Made by a program: the position numbers and the translations under genes. The notes beneath the pieces were generated by a model. The model was given only the letters and a program-made list of their open reading frames with translations. It ran no database searches and was not told the origin of the DNA. Positions 36,269-45,752 of a stretch of 64,000 bases of DNA are shown here, one piece after another (the first letter of the stretch is position 1; each line of letters starts with the position of its first letter). The stretch is from assembly GCA_910575665.1 (NCBI GenBank), contig CAJTFB010000001.1, forward strand, positions 62,001 to 126,000. Direction: 5' to 3'. The DNA is from Eubacteriaceae bacterium. Lineage in GTDB: Bacteria; Bacillota; Clostridia; Lachnospirales; Lachnospiraceae.

Positions 36269-36293
36269 TTCACAAATTCACCCACATTATTAT

Positions 36294-36341
36294 CCGGTCA
36301 TCGGAAACTCTCTTGAAAAGAGCCGGTCCTCCGATGGCCGG
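36294..36341 (+). terminator. Terminator of the coat protein operon
   Basis: 12-base arms CCGGTCATCGGA/TCCGATGGCCGG with one mismatch, followed by AGTTTTGTTTTT. It lies 25 bases after the coat protein stop. Confidence 0.8.
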
Positions 36342-36354
36342 AGTTTTGTTTTTA

Positions 36355-37167
36355 CTAATTCTTCAATGTCACATCCAGCTGGTTAAAGGGAATCACAATC
36401 CCTTCCTGGTCAAAGGTCTCTTTGATCTTCTCCAGCAGCTCCCAGCGGACGTTCCAGTAGTCTTCTTTTTTTACCCATACATGAATAACCATATCCACCG
36501 AACTGCTTCCCAGCTGTCCTACCACAACATCCACTGGTTCATCCCGAAGAATCTCCGATTGATTTTGAATAATAATATCAAGAACATGTTTCACCTTCTG
36601 GATATTTTCGGAATAATCTACACCCACCTCAATATCAATACGACGCTTGTCCTGCCTGGTGACATTGATAATATCTGAATCCGCCAGCTTTCCATTGGGC
36701 ATAATAACCGTTTTATTGTCTACCATCTGCAGCTTGGTATAAATAATATCAATGCTGAGCACCGTACCTTCCATCCCCCCTACGATAATATAATCTCCCA
36801 CCATAAAGGGTTTCATAACAAGAATCAGCACTCCCCCAGCGAAGTTCGCCAGGCTTCCCTGCAGCGCCAGCCCCACAGCAAGTCCCGCGGAGCCCAGCAG
36901 AGCGATCACCGAACTGGTCTCCAACCCCAAAAACTGACAGATCAGGATCAGCAGTACAAAATAAAGTGCAAACTTAATAATAGAAAGAAGAAAAGCGGCA
37001 ACTCCATCCTCCATCCTGCTTCGTTCAAAAGATTTTTTCAGAAAGTTCAAAACCGCCTTTATGATCCGTTTGCCTATAAACCAGGCGACCAGAGAAATGA
37101 CAATATGAATGCCAAAATCAGCCGCCGCCGGAAGTTTACCCTTAAAAAATGTTAATATCTGTTCCAT
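36355..37167 (-). CDS. mscS: Small-conductance mechanosensitive channel (MscS family)
   Basis: A 270-residue MscS. Three transmembrane helices come first. The pore-lining TM3 reads SVIALLGSAGLAVGLALQGSLANFAGGVLILVMKPF, here quoted in parts: SAGLAVGLALQG and NFAGGVLI. Then the beta domain (VGDYIIVGGMEGTVLSIDI, MPNGKLADSDIINVT) and the C-terminal vestibule. It releases solutes on hypo-osmotic shock. I chose ATG 37167 after AAAAAGGAGACTTAC; the open frame upstream crosses the A+T-rich intergenic DNA. It marks the left edge of the NRPS/PKS cluster and is probably not part of it. Confidence 0.94.
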   Translation of the reverse strand: MEQILTFFKGKLPAAADFGIHIVISLVAWFIGKRIIKAVLNFLKKSFERSRMEDGVAAFLLSIIKFALYFVLLILICQFLGLETSSVIALLGSAGLAVGLALQGSLANFAGGVLILVMKPFMVGDYIIVGGMEGTVLSIDIIYTKLQMVDNKTVIMPNGKLADSDIINVTRQDKRRIDIEVGVDYSENIQKVKHVLDIIIQNQSEILRDEPVDVVVGQLGSSSVDMVIHVWVKKEDYWNVRWELLEKIKETFDQEGIVIPFNQLDVTLKN

Positions 37168-37246
37168 GTAAGTCTCCTTTTTACGTGATTTAAACAAAAT
37201 TCTAATATATATTATCGGCAAATATTTTAGAAAGAATAAGTCCATT

Positions 37247-38029
37247 TTACATATAATATAATTGATTAACAATTTCATTAATTACCGAAACTACATCTTC
37301 TACACAATCGTTAATAAAAAAATGGCCTCCATGAAACATATATAATGTACATTTATTATTTGTGTATAATTTCCAGTGTTTCATATCTTCAATTGATGTG
37401 TCCAAATCCTTGTCTCCTAAGAACACGGATATACTACAAGAAAGTTTATTCACAAACTCATGCAGACTATAAGTTTCTAGAATCTTATAATCTGCACGCA
37501 TTATAGGTAAATATATATCCATTAACTCCTGAGATTGGAAAAATTCCAAAGGAGTACCTCCTAATCTCAATATCTCTTCTTTTAGTACTGGAAATGGAGC
37601 ATCGTAAATTTTTTTTTTGATCGTAATCTTGTTTGGAGGTACTCTTCCAGAAAAGATGATATGTTTTGGTTCCTTATATCCTAAATCCATTAACCTATGA
37701 GTTAATTCCAACGCCAAGACACTGCCCATACTATGTCCAAGAAATATATAATCCGAACATAAAATTTCTTTTTCAATTTGCAATAATATATCATAAACAG
37801 CTTCATCTAATGTTTCATAGAATGGTTCATTATATCTTCTTCCCCTGCCTGAAAGCTCTACTGTATACAAATCTATATTGTCATTAAGATACGCTTTGTA
37901 TTTATTGTAACTTGTAGCAGAACCTCCTGCATATGGAATACATATCAATTTGATGTTTTTTTTGTCACTCATTTGCTTTTTGTATGGTATTAAAACACAT
38001 ACATTTCCTTTCTTTGCCTTTGCAATCAT
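37247..38029 (-). CDS. Type II thioesterase of the NRPS/PKS cluster
   Basis: A 260-residue alpha/beta hydrolase of the GrsT/SrfAD/RifR type. The core begins KLICIPYAGGSATSYNKY; the nucleophile is Ser100 in FLGHSMGS, the Asp lies in VFLGDKDLDTS and the His in FHGGHFFIND. Stand-alone type II thioesterases remove wrong or stalled acyl groups from carrier proteins. In this cluster it could also release the product, because no module in the window carries an integrated thioesterase. Last gene of the cluster. No terminator is visible before mscS. Confidence 0.9.
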   Translation of the reverse strand: MIAKAKKGNVCVLIPYKKQMSDKKNIKLICIPYAGGSATSYNKYKAYLNDNIDLYTVELSGRGRRYNEPFYETLDEAVYDILLQIEKEILCSDYIFLGHSMGSVLALELTHRLMDLGYKEPKHIIFSGRVPPNKITIKKKIYDAPFPVLKEEILRLGGTPLEFFQSQELMDIYLPIMRADYKILETYSLHEFVNKLSCSISVFLGDKDLDTSIEDMKHWKLYTNNKCTLYMFHGGHFFINDCVEDVVSVINEIVNQLYYM

Positions 38030-38053
38030 ATTAATTGTCCTTAGATGTTGCTT

Positions 38054-39562
38054 TTATATTTGATTCATACGAAATAGATATAATGCAATCTCTTCCATCA
38101 CTTTTTCTTCTCTGTCAAGATTCTCTGCGAAAGTACAAATGATATCTTTGGAAATAACTGGATCAAACGTAATGTTGTATTTAATTGCCAAATTGAGCAT
38201 CATTTTATAGGAGTCAACGATATCCATAAAATTTTCAACTATCTTGTTACTCATAAGCCTTAGATCATATAGGAATTTAAGTCGCTGAAGCATAATAGTT
38301 TTATGCTCATATATGCAAAAAATTGACGGCAAATGAAAATCTATTTTTCTCGTTTCTAAGCTTTTCAAATGGGATAAAAACTTTTTACAGCCATAAATAT
38401 TGTAATATGATATTTTGTCGTAACTTTTTTGTTTATCCCCATACTGTAGTAACCCTCTTATCATTTTGTTAATGTCTACATTCCATTCCACAAATGGACT
38501 TTTACTATAACTTCTATATGTAAAACAATTTTCTATATGTTCACCAACAATAGCAGCCTCCATAAATACATTATATGGTATAGAAAATGTTGTAAATTTT
38601 CCATTTAAATATTCTTGAACAGCAAACTCCATTTTATCGCGATTATATCCATAAACAAAGCAACCATGAAAAAGGAAACCTTTTTCATTTTCCTTATACA
38701 AATAATTTGTAATTATGTTTTTATTCCAAAAACAAAAGAAATATTCTTCCATATTAATTGTCTGTTCAACTAAATCACAAATAATATTTTTATTATTTTG
38801 AATTGGTATAATATGATATTTTTTTATCATAACTCCCTCCTGTGGAAGAAAGTCATAATAATCATAATATGCATGTTTCATCATTTGATGATCATCACGA
38901 TATTCAATATCTATATATTTATCAAATAGCCAACCATTTTGATATACTTCATTACCTAAGATGCTAAAACAGAAAGCATCTCCCAAGTATGTCTTTATAA
39001 CAGGATCATGAATAACTAATTCCTTTTTTCTTAAAGTTTCCTTTCTATGTTCAATGTTATTATCTAAATTTGCAATGTTACTCAAACTTCTTTTGTTATA
39101 ATTATGTTTAACAAATTTTAATGCTTCAAAATATATTTCGTTTTCTGTCAAAGCTTGTTTTGCAATGAAATTATATATTTCATTAAGTTCAATATCTTTA
39201 GCTAATGTTTCGTTTCCATCTTTTGTAAGCTGAACACCTTTAAAAAGACTGGTATTTATTTTTTTTAACATGAGATACACTTTTTCTTCCATTTTCTGTT
39301 TTTTCCCATAACCAATATATATTAACACATACTCATATTGTTCAAAACATTCAATAATGGTTTGAACACAATGTTCTATACATTTTTCTTTAGAAATTGG
39401 AAAGTTAAATTCAAGTTTTAAAATTTTATTATTTTTATATAAGTCTTTTATATTTTTACCGTTTGATAATACAAATTTACTTCTTTTCTTATTTATTTCA
39501 TTTTGTAAATTCATATATGGCATCATTTTTAAGAGTATTTCATTTTTTTCTTTGTCATCCAT
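38054..39562 (-). CDS. Unknown 502-residue cluster protein, very divergent BtrH-like
   Basis: Not recognised with confidence. The middle of the protein (residues ~185-345) has the layout of the BtrH N-terminal/cysteine-peptidase-like family: DAFCFSILGNEVYQNGW near the start, then a segment EYFFCFWNKNIITNY and the strand-loop FLFHGCFVYGYNRDKMEFAV, followed by an LNGKFTTFSIPYNVF stretch. The same strand-loop (HGILIAGYDDS) occurs in the cluster protein at 39941-40894. The N-terminal ~180 residues and C-terminal ~150 residues are Lys/Asn/Ile-rich and mainly helical. BtrH transfers an acyl group from an acyl carrier protein to an amine in butirosin synthesis. GAGAGGAATTAATA precedes the ATG. Confidence 0.45.
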   Translation of the reverse strand: MDDKEKNEILLKMMPYMNLQNEINKKRSKFVLSNGKNIKDLYKNNKILKLEFNFPISKEKCIEHCVQTIIECFEQYEYVLIYIGYGKKQKMEEKVYLMLKKINTSLFKGVQLTKDGNETLAKDIELNEIYNFIAKQALTENEIYFEALKFVKHNYNKRSLSNIANLDNNIEHRKETLRKKELVIHDPVIKTYLGDAFCFSILGNEVYQNGWLFDKYIDIEYRDDHQMMKHAYYDYYDFLPQEGVMIKKYHIIPIQNNKNIICDLVEQTINMEEYFFCFWNKNIITNYLYKENEKGFLFHGCFVYGYNRDKMEFAVQEYLNGKFTTFSIPYNVFMEAAIVGEHIENCFTYRSYSKSPFVEWNVDINKMIRGLLQYGDKQKSYDKISYYNIYGCKKFLSHLKSLETRKIDFHLPSIFCIYEHKTIMLQRLKFLYDLRLMSNKIVENFMDIVDSYKMMLNLAIKYNITFDPVISKDIICTFAENLDREEKVMEEIALYLFRMNQI

Positions 39563-39606
39563 TATTAATTCCTCTCTATCTTATTATATTTATATGTAAA
39601 TTTTAA

Positions 39607-39849
39607 TTAATCTATCATATCTTCTATATACCTTAAAAGATGACCAATATCTGGAAAAGAATCAACTTCCAACATGGTATTATCGAAGTGAATCCCGAAT
39701 TCCTTCTCAACTTCAACAACGATTTGTATAAAACTTAAGGAATCAATATTTAAATCTTTAAGTTTCGTATCATCACTAATTTCTGGGGAGATTTCCTTTT
39801 CCCATATCGTACTTATACTCTTAAATAATCTTACTTTTATGTCGTTCAT
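39607..39849 (-). CDS. Free-standing acyl carrier protein
   Basis: An 80-residue carrier protein with the phosphopantetheine attachment Ser37 in NIDSLSFIQIVVEVEKEFGI and the typical acidic helices. It lies between the two BtrH-like genes, the same neighbourhood in which BtrI (carrier) serves BtrH (acyltransferase) in butirosin biosynthesis. It could load a side-chain unit or accept the assembled chain for transfer. ATG 39849 with AAGAGGTGAGAAT upstream. Different from the acpP of fatty-acid synthesis in context; the DSL motif is intact. Confidence 0.88.
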   Translation of the reverse strand: MNDIKVRLFKSISTIWEKEISPEISDDTKLKDLNIDSLSFIQIVVEVEKEFGIHFDNTMLEVDSFPDIGHLLRYIEDMID

Positions 39850-39940
39850 ATTCTCACCTCTTTTTATAATTGAAAATGTTCGGCAACTCTGTGTTCCCTA
39901 ACTCTCCATGTTGATTTGCCTGTAAAATTCATTTCATTAC

Positions 39941-40894
39941 TTAATCCAACTGTTCGTTTATTTTGATAAGAAAGCTTCGCAGTTCACTATCCAGTTTTAA
40001 GTTCTGCTTCTGGTACATCTCCATATCCTCTGCACTTAACTCTATTTTACTAATAAATAATTTTATCAGCACGTTTACAATCTGTTTTCTACCACTGATA
40101 TAATACTGCTCAAACTGTTTTACTTCATCTGTAGCCGTATACTTTCCAATGATATCGAATGGAATGTGTAGTGAATTAATATAAGTACTAATAAATCTCT
40201 TCATATCGAAGTTCAGATTCTTTTGTAGTACTTGATTAAAGCTATTCACTACCTTCTCCAAATTAGAATTTTGCCCCTCAAGAATACAAATCCATTCCTC
40301 TATAGCACTTCTCACTGTGGGAATAGAAACTAACTCGTAGTTTTCTTCCACACTTACTAATTCAACATATGGTTCATGAAAGAATTTTTCAGCAGAATCC
40401 CATGCCATCTTTTCTATAACATAATCTGCAAGCCATAACTTAGGTAAACCACCACCATTTAATTCCGGATAGTTCATGTAGTTATGTGCCCATTCTCTGG
40501 TCTGTATTATTTCTCTGGAATCATCGTAACCTGCAATCAAAATACCATGCTCCAAATTGCTTCTTTTGTACTGCTCATAGGCAAAAAACAACGTACTATA
40601 ATGTACTTTTAAGATTACTGGGACTTCCCGATTTATGTATTCTCGAATTTTTGGAATTAAGCTACTTTTTTCTGTAACTTTACAGGATATGTAATCTAAT
40701 CCAAATCGATTCAGGTTTTCTAAGTCATTGACTTCTTCTTTCCAGTTAATCTGTATTGATGTATAAAACAAAAACATCTGATAATAGTAAAAATCATAAT
40801 ATCCAGCTGTACATGCTAGGGGCATATGCCAGCAATCAGTTTCTTCTATATGATAGCCATCTTTATATAAACTAAGTTCTAACTGTTTATCCAC
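39941..40894 (-). CDS. BtrH-like protein (predicted acyl carrier protein acyltransferase)
   Basis: A 317-residue protein I place in the BtrH N-terminal domain family (cysteine-peptidase fold). Evidence: a Cys-containing start (CWHMPLACTAGYYDFYYYQM), VPVILKVHYSTLFF, HGILIAGYDDSREII with the family His, and LPKLWLADYVIEKMAW. BtrH moves an acyl group from carrier protein BtrI to an amino group. In this cluster a similar role in release or tailoring is an inference from family and context. It starts at GTG 40894 with AAAGGGG upstream; no in-frame ATG is nearby. Just downstream of the ACT-domain gene and upstream of the free carrier protein. Confidence 0.6.
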   Translation of the reverse strand: MDKQLELSLYKDGYHIEETDCWHMPLACTAGYYDFYYYQMFLFYTSIQINWKEEVNDLENLNRFGLDYISCKVTEKSSLIPKIREYINREVPVILKVHYSTLFFAYEQYKRSNLEHGILIAGYDDSREIIQTREWAHNYMNYPELNGGGLPKLWLADYVIEKMAWDSAEKFFHEPYVELVSVEENYELVSIPTVRSAIEEWICILEGQNSNLEKVVNSFNQVLQKNLNFDMKRFISTYINSLHIPFDIIGKYTATDEVKQFEQYYISGRKQIVNVLIKLFISKIELSAEDMEMYQKQNLKLDSELRSFLIKINEQLD

Positions 40895-40906
40895 ATTTTC
40901 CCCTTT

Positions 40907-41278
40907 CTAAACAATAACACGATACTGCTTAGAATACAGTATCTGACTTGCCTTAGCAACATTTTCTTCTTTCACAAAAACATAATCTGTATTAAACGTA
41001 GAAACAACAAAAATACCAATTTGAGCTTCTGCCAAAGCTACTGAAATAGGAGCTAGAATTCCAATTAAAGAAAAATCCAAAATACCTTCTATTCGAAACC
41101 CCCTAAAGCCATCCTCACATGATACGGTAACCTTTGGTACACAATGGGTTGGACATACATAAGAAATTTCTTCATCCGTTATACTTAAAAAGGAAAATTG
41201 ATTCTTCTGTCTAACTTCCTCTAAGTCTGGCAACTTACAAATTGAAAATTTATCACTCAGCCATTGGATTGTAAACAT
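40907..41278 (-). CDS. ACT-domain protein (CASTOR/ACT_7-like)
   Basis: A 123-residue protein with two ACT-like halves. The second half carries the ACT_7/CASTOR signature: FRGFRIEGILDFSLIGILAPISVALAEAQIGIFVVSTFNTDYVFVKEEN, seen here as ILDFSLIGILAPIS and FVVSTFNTDYVFVKE. These domains bind amino acids. Its place inside an NRPS operon suggests sensing or handling of an amino-acid precursor, but no function is established. ATG 41278 after GGAGATAAAAA, 15 bases from the NRPS stop. Confidence 0.78.
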   Translation of the reverse strand: MFTIQWLSDKFSICKLPDLEEVRQKNQFSFLSITDEEISYVCPTHCVPKVTVSCEDGFRGFRIEGILDFSLIGILAPISVALAEAQIGIFVVSTFNTDYVFVKEENVAKASQILYSKQYRVIV

Positions 41279-41293
41279 TTTTTATCTCCTATT

Positions 41294-44200
41294 CTAAAAT
41301 AATATATCTAAATCGTCCTGTGTAATATCGCTATCATAAAAATCAGACGGTGTAAACGTAACCTCTGTCTCCGTCTTACAATTCTCTGTTAACCGGTCAA
41401 TCTGATTTAAGAATTCGTCGGCAAGAATATTCATGGTTGTTTCATAAAATTCTTCCACACAATAAGAAATTTCAATTTGCAGATGCTCTTTTTGCAACAT
41501 GATATTAACATCTAGTAGTGGTTGGAATTCATTCTCTTCATCTGTATCTATTTTTAAGGAATTCTCTAGTATTGTAAATTCACTGTAATTTGTTTCATTT
41601 CCAACATCCCCCAAATAGTTAAAACGGACATTTCTTTCGCCTTTGTGAGGCCACTCCAAGTTGTTTTGTTTTGCCCTCTCTCTGGCCTCCCGTAGCCTCT
41701 CCTTAAGTAACTTGACATTTGTATTCAATCTTTCGCAAGACAATGGAAGGCACACAGAATATATTCTCGTAAACCATCCCATGGTTCTGGATGTATTGCA
41801 TGTTTCACTAATATGATCCCTTCCCTGGCTCTCTATCTCCAGATTCAGAGTAGAAACATGAAACACACTACTTACAGCCAAGGAAAATGCAATTGCAAGT
41901 GATTCATCTAATGTAAGGTGATAGGTTTCATACACAGCCTCCCGAAATAACGATAATTCTTCACGGCTTTTTTGTCTACAGATTATTTTAACATCTTTCA
42001 TCATAGGATGTTCCACCCTTAAATCAACGGATATGGGTTCTATTTCTTTTTTAACGTTCTGGATCCGTCCACATCCCATAAAACAAGCCTTATAACTAGT
42101 GGTCTTCCTAGGTAATACAAATTCCTTTTGTTCTTTCTTGCAGGCTATAGCATGATTTAGATCTTCCAAAAAAATTCTCCATGATATCCCATCCGTGATA
42201 AGATGATGCATGGTAATAAATACTCTCGTTTTTGCCCTCTGAATAGGAACGATCAGGTAGCCAATCAAAAATCCTGATCCAAATGTGAAACGATTGAGTA
42301 ACTCTTCCATTCTACTGCCTATTTTAATTTCCCATTCTGTTTCTTTTATCATCTCAGGATAAACATATCCTCGTAATGAGCTAATTAATTCTTTGTCCTG
42401 ATAGTAAAACTTTTGCTCCTCTGGAAGATAATTTGCACGCAAAATATCATGGTACCCCACTAATTCCCTCATAATTTCATCTAAATCGGCAGGTTTCATT
42501 TTATATGGCAGTTCAATCACAATACTTTGATTATAATAAGCTGGATTATTTAGTTTTAGTGAAAAAAAGTATTGCTGTATAGGCGCTAAATCCATGGTTC
42601 CATTATAATTATCTGGATTATCACTTCCCATCTCCTGCTTCTTTACTATTATCTTAGCTAAAAGCCTTGCCGTCCGATATGTAAGAATATCACTTATCTT
42701 AATCTGATAATTTAAGGCATCCAATCTCGAGGTCAATTGAATTGCTTTGATGGAATCACCACCTAGAGCAATAAAATCATCATCAATTTCAATTCCTTCA
42801 ACACCTAAAACAGCCCCCATAGCCTCAACCAATATAATCTCTTTCTCAGATCGAGGGATTGTAACTTTATCGGCTTTTTGTATCTGGAAGGGAAGTTTTT
42901 CCACGTCAACCTTGCCATTTATCGTTAGAGGTATTGAATCAATTCTATAATACTGATCAGGAATCATATAACCTGGAAGAATGGAACATAATTTTAGTTT
43001 TATATCTACTTTATCCAAAGACTCCATACCTTTTAAATACGCACAAAGGAATTCACTTTGGGACGGTGTACGTTTTACAGTTACTATACATTTTTCACAA
43101 TTTGTAATATTTTGAATAGACTGCTCAACCTCAGAAAGCTCTATTCTATGACCTCTTAATTTAATTTGACTATCTTTTCGTCCTTTATATAATAAATCAT
43201 TACCCGAAATCCATACTGCCATGTCTCCTGTTTTATACAAACGAAGGCTTTCTCCTGTTTCCAGTTTCATAGTAAGGAATGCATGTTTTGTGTCGTCTGG
43301 CAAATTACGATACCCTCTAGCAAGTCCGTCTCCTGCAATATAAATTTCTCCTTCTTCATGGTCTGCTACTGTCTTTCCATTTTGGTTAAGCAGAAAAATC
43401 CTTACGTTATCTGCTGGTTTTCCTATTGGCACCGCGTATCCTGTATCTTTTCCTTGTCTGTACAAATAATTCATACAACCTACTACTGCTTCCGTAGGTC
43501 CATATTCATTATAAATTGCTATTTTCCCATGGAATAAGTCTGTTACCGTATTACATAGGTCACTTTTTAGATTTTCTCCACCTACGATCAGGCTGTGGAG
43601 CTTAGGGGATTCTACAATATGCGCTTTGTTAATAAGCTCTAAATGCGATGGCGTTGCTTTCATAACAGTAACTCTATTTTTCTTCAAAATAGTATAAAGA
43701 TTAAATTCTTCATCCACGACCGGGTAGATATCCATACAACAGCCAGAACAAAGTGGACAAAAGATTGATGTGATGGTTAAATCAAATGAAATAGAAGAAT
43801 AAAACGCGAATACATCTTCACTGTCTTTAAGATACATTTTACCAGCCCATTTGATATAATTACTTAGCCCTTTGTGCTCAATCATTACCCCCTTAGGCCG
43901 TCCCGTTGAACCTGATGTGTAAATGGTATATGCAAGCTCGCTCATTATAGACAGATCTATCGCTTCATCATCTTCTGATAATAAATCAATCTGACTAATA
44001 TCCATTGTTTTTACTGGATAATAATTTTGCCTTTTTGTTTCTTTTTGAATGAGAAGCTGTACATTAGAGTCCTTTATAATGTACTCAATCCATTCGCTAG
44101 GATAATTTGGATCCACCGGTACATAAGAAGCACCTGCTTTTAATACAGCAAATATAGCAATAATCAGTTCTATCGAATGAGGATAGCAGATTGCAACAAT

Positions 44201-45715
44201 ATCTTGATTTTGCACTCCATGTTTTATAAGATAATTTGTTAATTGATTAATCTTTCTGCTTAATTCTTGATAGGTTATACTTTTTTCCCCACACATGCAT
44301 GCAGTTTGTTCTCCAATTCTTTCCACCTGTTCTTCAAATAATGCAATAACCGTTTTCTTTTCCTTAACAAAATGGATTGTATTATTATATTGTATTAACT
44401 TTTCGTATCTTTCCTGATATGGCATTAGTGAAATATCCTGAAGATGCCCTATATTATCTTGTACAAATGATTTTGCTATCTGAACAAGATAACGGTAGAT
44501 CGTATTAATATCATTTTCTTCATAGTAGGATAAGTTATAGTCTAAGTCCAGCTCAATTTTCTGGATATCTTCATGCAATACAATAACAAGTTGCAAAGGA
44601 TACCACTGCGCACATTGAAAAACCTGCTCAATACAAGCTGGATTTCCATCGATGGTATCTGAATATTTTGCAACATAATAATTAACACAGACGTCAAATA
44701 GACTTTCATATCCTTCTTTTCTTATGCCCAGGTCATTTATTAACAGATCATAAGGATACCGTTGCTGAGACAAACATTTTTTTAATTCTCTATTCACTGT
44801 CTTAAAAAATATATCGCAGGCCATGTCTTCCGAATAGGATACACGAACTGGCATCGTACTCGTAAACATTCCAACCATTTCCTTCTCCTGTTTTCCTATC
44901 CTGTTATATACTGGCACTCCAATAACGATATCATTTATGTTTCTTATCCTTCCCAGGTAAAGAATCATGATACTTGTAAAAAAACTATCAAGAGATAATT
45001 TCTTATTTTTTAGGAAGCAGAAAATCTCTTGTGATAATTCTTTCTCTAAAAAGAACTTAATGCGTTTTGCTTTGATTGCATCCTTTTTCAATGAAACCAT
45101 GTTTTGGGGAAGTGTTGAAAATTTTTTTATCCAGTAATCTCTATTTTTTCTACACCGCTCTGAATCTAAATATGCTTTTTCAGTATTTAGATAGGTTAAA
45201 TAACTTGGTTTGGTTTCCTGTCCATGAACAGTACTTCCCTTTTTCAGCATTTCATAATAGTCTGTGATCTGTTTTTGTATAATACTTGTTGACCAGCCAT
45301 CCGATATTAAATGGTGCATTTTCAAAAAGATGCCATATTCTTCTTTTTCGGAGCAAAAAACTACAAACTCATATAGCTTACCATCTATAAGTGTAAATGA
45401 AGTATTCAATTTATTAGAATACCACTGTTCAATTGTTTCTTTATTTTCCTTTGTAAAATCAACAAATTCGATTTTCTCTGTTTCATAATCTTCCAGATAT
45501 TGTTCGAGTTCTCCACTTTTTTCAAAAAACCGAAGTCTTAATCCATCATTATTCTTAATCGTAAGATTGATTGCTTGTTTGATAAGCGAAATATCGACTT
45601 CTCCTTTTATTTTCATAACTCCGATGATATTATGTAATTGTGAATCGTTATAGGCTTTTTCTAGATACCAGATTCTTTTTTGTGGGTGTGAAAGGTGATA
45701 AGACTTTTTTCGCAT
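41294..45715 (-). CDS. Nonribosomal peptide synthetase, C-A(Asn)-PCP-E
   Basis: A 1473-residue module. C domain (residues ~5-430) with HHLISDG at 134-140; A domain (~455-945) with TSGSTGRPKG, NEYGPTE, LYKTGD and NGK; PCP with Ser988 in ALGGDSIKA; E domain (~1020-1473) with HHLITDGISWRI at 1170 and FNYLGDV. Reading the pocket by alignment to GrsA gives D-L-T-K-I-G-E-V-G-K, one position from published asparagine codes, so the unit should be D-Asn. The C domain starts with an LHNIIGVMKIKGEVD segment that resembles acyl-accepting starter C domains, a possibility only. ATG 45715 follows AGAGGAAGCGTT; a TTG 33 bases upstream is less likely. Confidence 0.92.
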   Translation of the reverse strand: MRKKSYHLSHPQKRIWYLEKAYNDSQLHNIIGVMKIKGEVDISLIKQAINLTIKNNDGLRLRFFEKSGELEQYLEDYETEKIEFVDFTKENKETIEQWYSNKLNTSFTLIDGKLYEFVVFCSEKEEYGIFLKMHHLISDGWSTSIIQKQITDYYEMLKKGSTVHGQETKPSYLTYLNTEKAYLDSERCRKNRDYWIKKFSTLPQNMVSLKKDAIKAKRIKFFLEKELSQEIFCFLKNKKLSLDSFFTSIMILYLGRIRNINDIVIGVPVYNRIGKQEKEMVGMFTSTMPVRVSYSEDMACDIFFKTVNRELKKCLSQQRYPYDLLINDLGIRKEGYESLFDVCVNYYVAKYSDTIDGNPACIEQVFQCAQWYPLQLVIVLHEDIQKIELDLDYNLSYYEENDINTIYRYLVQIAKSFVQDNIGHLQDISLMPYQERYEKLIQYNNTIHFVKEKKTVIALFEEQVERIGEQTACMCGEKSITYQELSRKINQLTNYLIKHGVQNQDIVAICYPHSIELIIAIFAVLKAGASYVPVDPNYPSEWIEYIIKDSNVQLLIQKETKRQNYYPVKTMDISQIDLLSEDDEAIDLSIMSELAYTIYTSGSTGRPKGVMIEHKGLSNYIKWAGKMYLKDSEDVFAFYSSISFDLTITSIFCPLCSGCCMDIYPVVDEEFNLYTILKKNRVTVMKATPSHLELINKAHIVESPKLHSLIVGGENLKSDLCNTVTDLFHGKIAIYNEYGPTEAVVGCMNYLYRQGKDTGYAVPIGKPADNVRIFLLNQNGKTVADHEEGEIYIAGDGLARGYRNLPDDTKHAFLTMKLETGESLRLYKTGDMAVWISGNDLLYKGRKDSQIKLRGHRIELSEVEQSIQNITNCEKCIVTVKRTPSQSEFLCAYLKGMESLDKVDIKLKLCSILPGYMIPDQYYRIDSIPLTINGKVDVEKLPFQIQKADKVTIPRSEKEIILVEAMGAVLGVEGIEIDDDFIALGGDSIKAIQLTSRLDALNYQIKISDILTYRTARLLAKIIVKKQEMGSDNPDNYNGTMDLAPIQQYFFSLKLNNPAYYNQSIVIELPYKMKPADLDEIMRELVGYHDILRANYLPEEQKFYYQDKELISSLRGYVYPEMIKETEWEIKIGSRMEELLNRFTFGSGFLIGYLIVPIQRAKTRVFITMHHLITDGISWRIFLEDLNHAIACKKEQKEFVLPRKTTSYKACFMGCGRIQNVKKEIEPISVDLRVEHPMMKDVKIICRQKSREELSLFREAVYETYHLTLDESLAIAFSLAVSSVFHVSTLNLEIESQGRDHISETCNTSRTMGWFTRIYSVCLPLSCERLNTNVKLLKERLREARERAKQNNLEWPHKGERNVRFNYLGDVGNETNYSEFTILENSLKIDTDEENEFQPLLDVNIMLQKEHLQIEISYCVEEFYETTMNILADEFLNQIDRLTENCKTETEVTFTPSDFYDSDITQDDLDILF

Positions 45716-45752
45716 AACGCTTCCTCTTCTTTCTGTTAAGTGTTTCAAGCTA

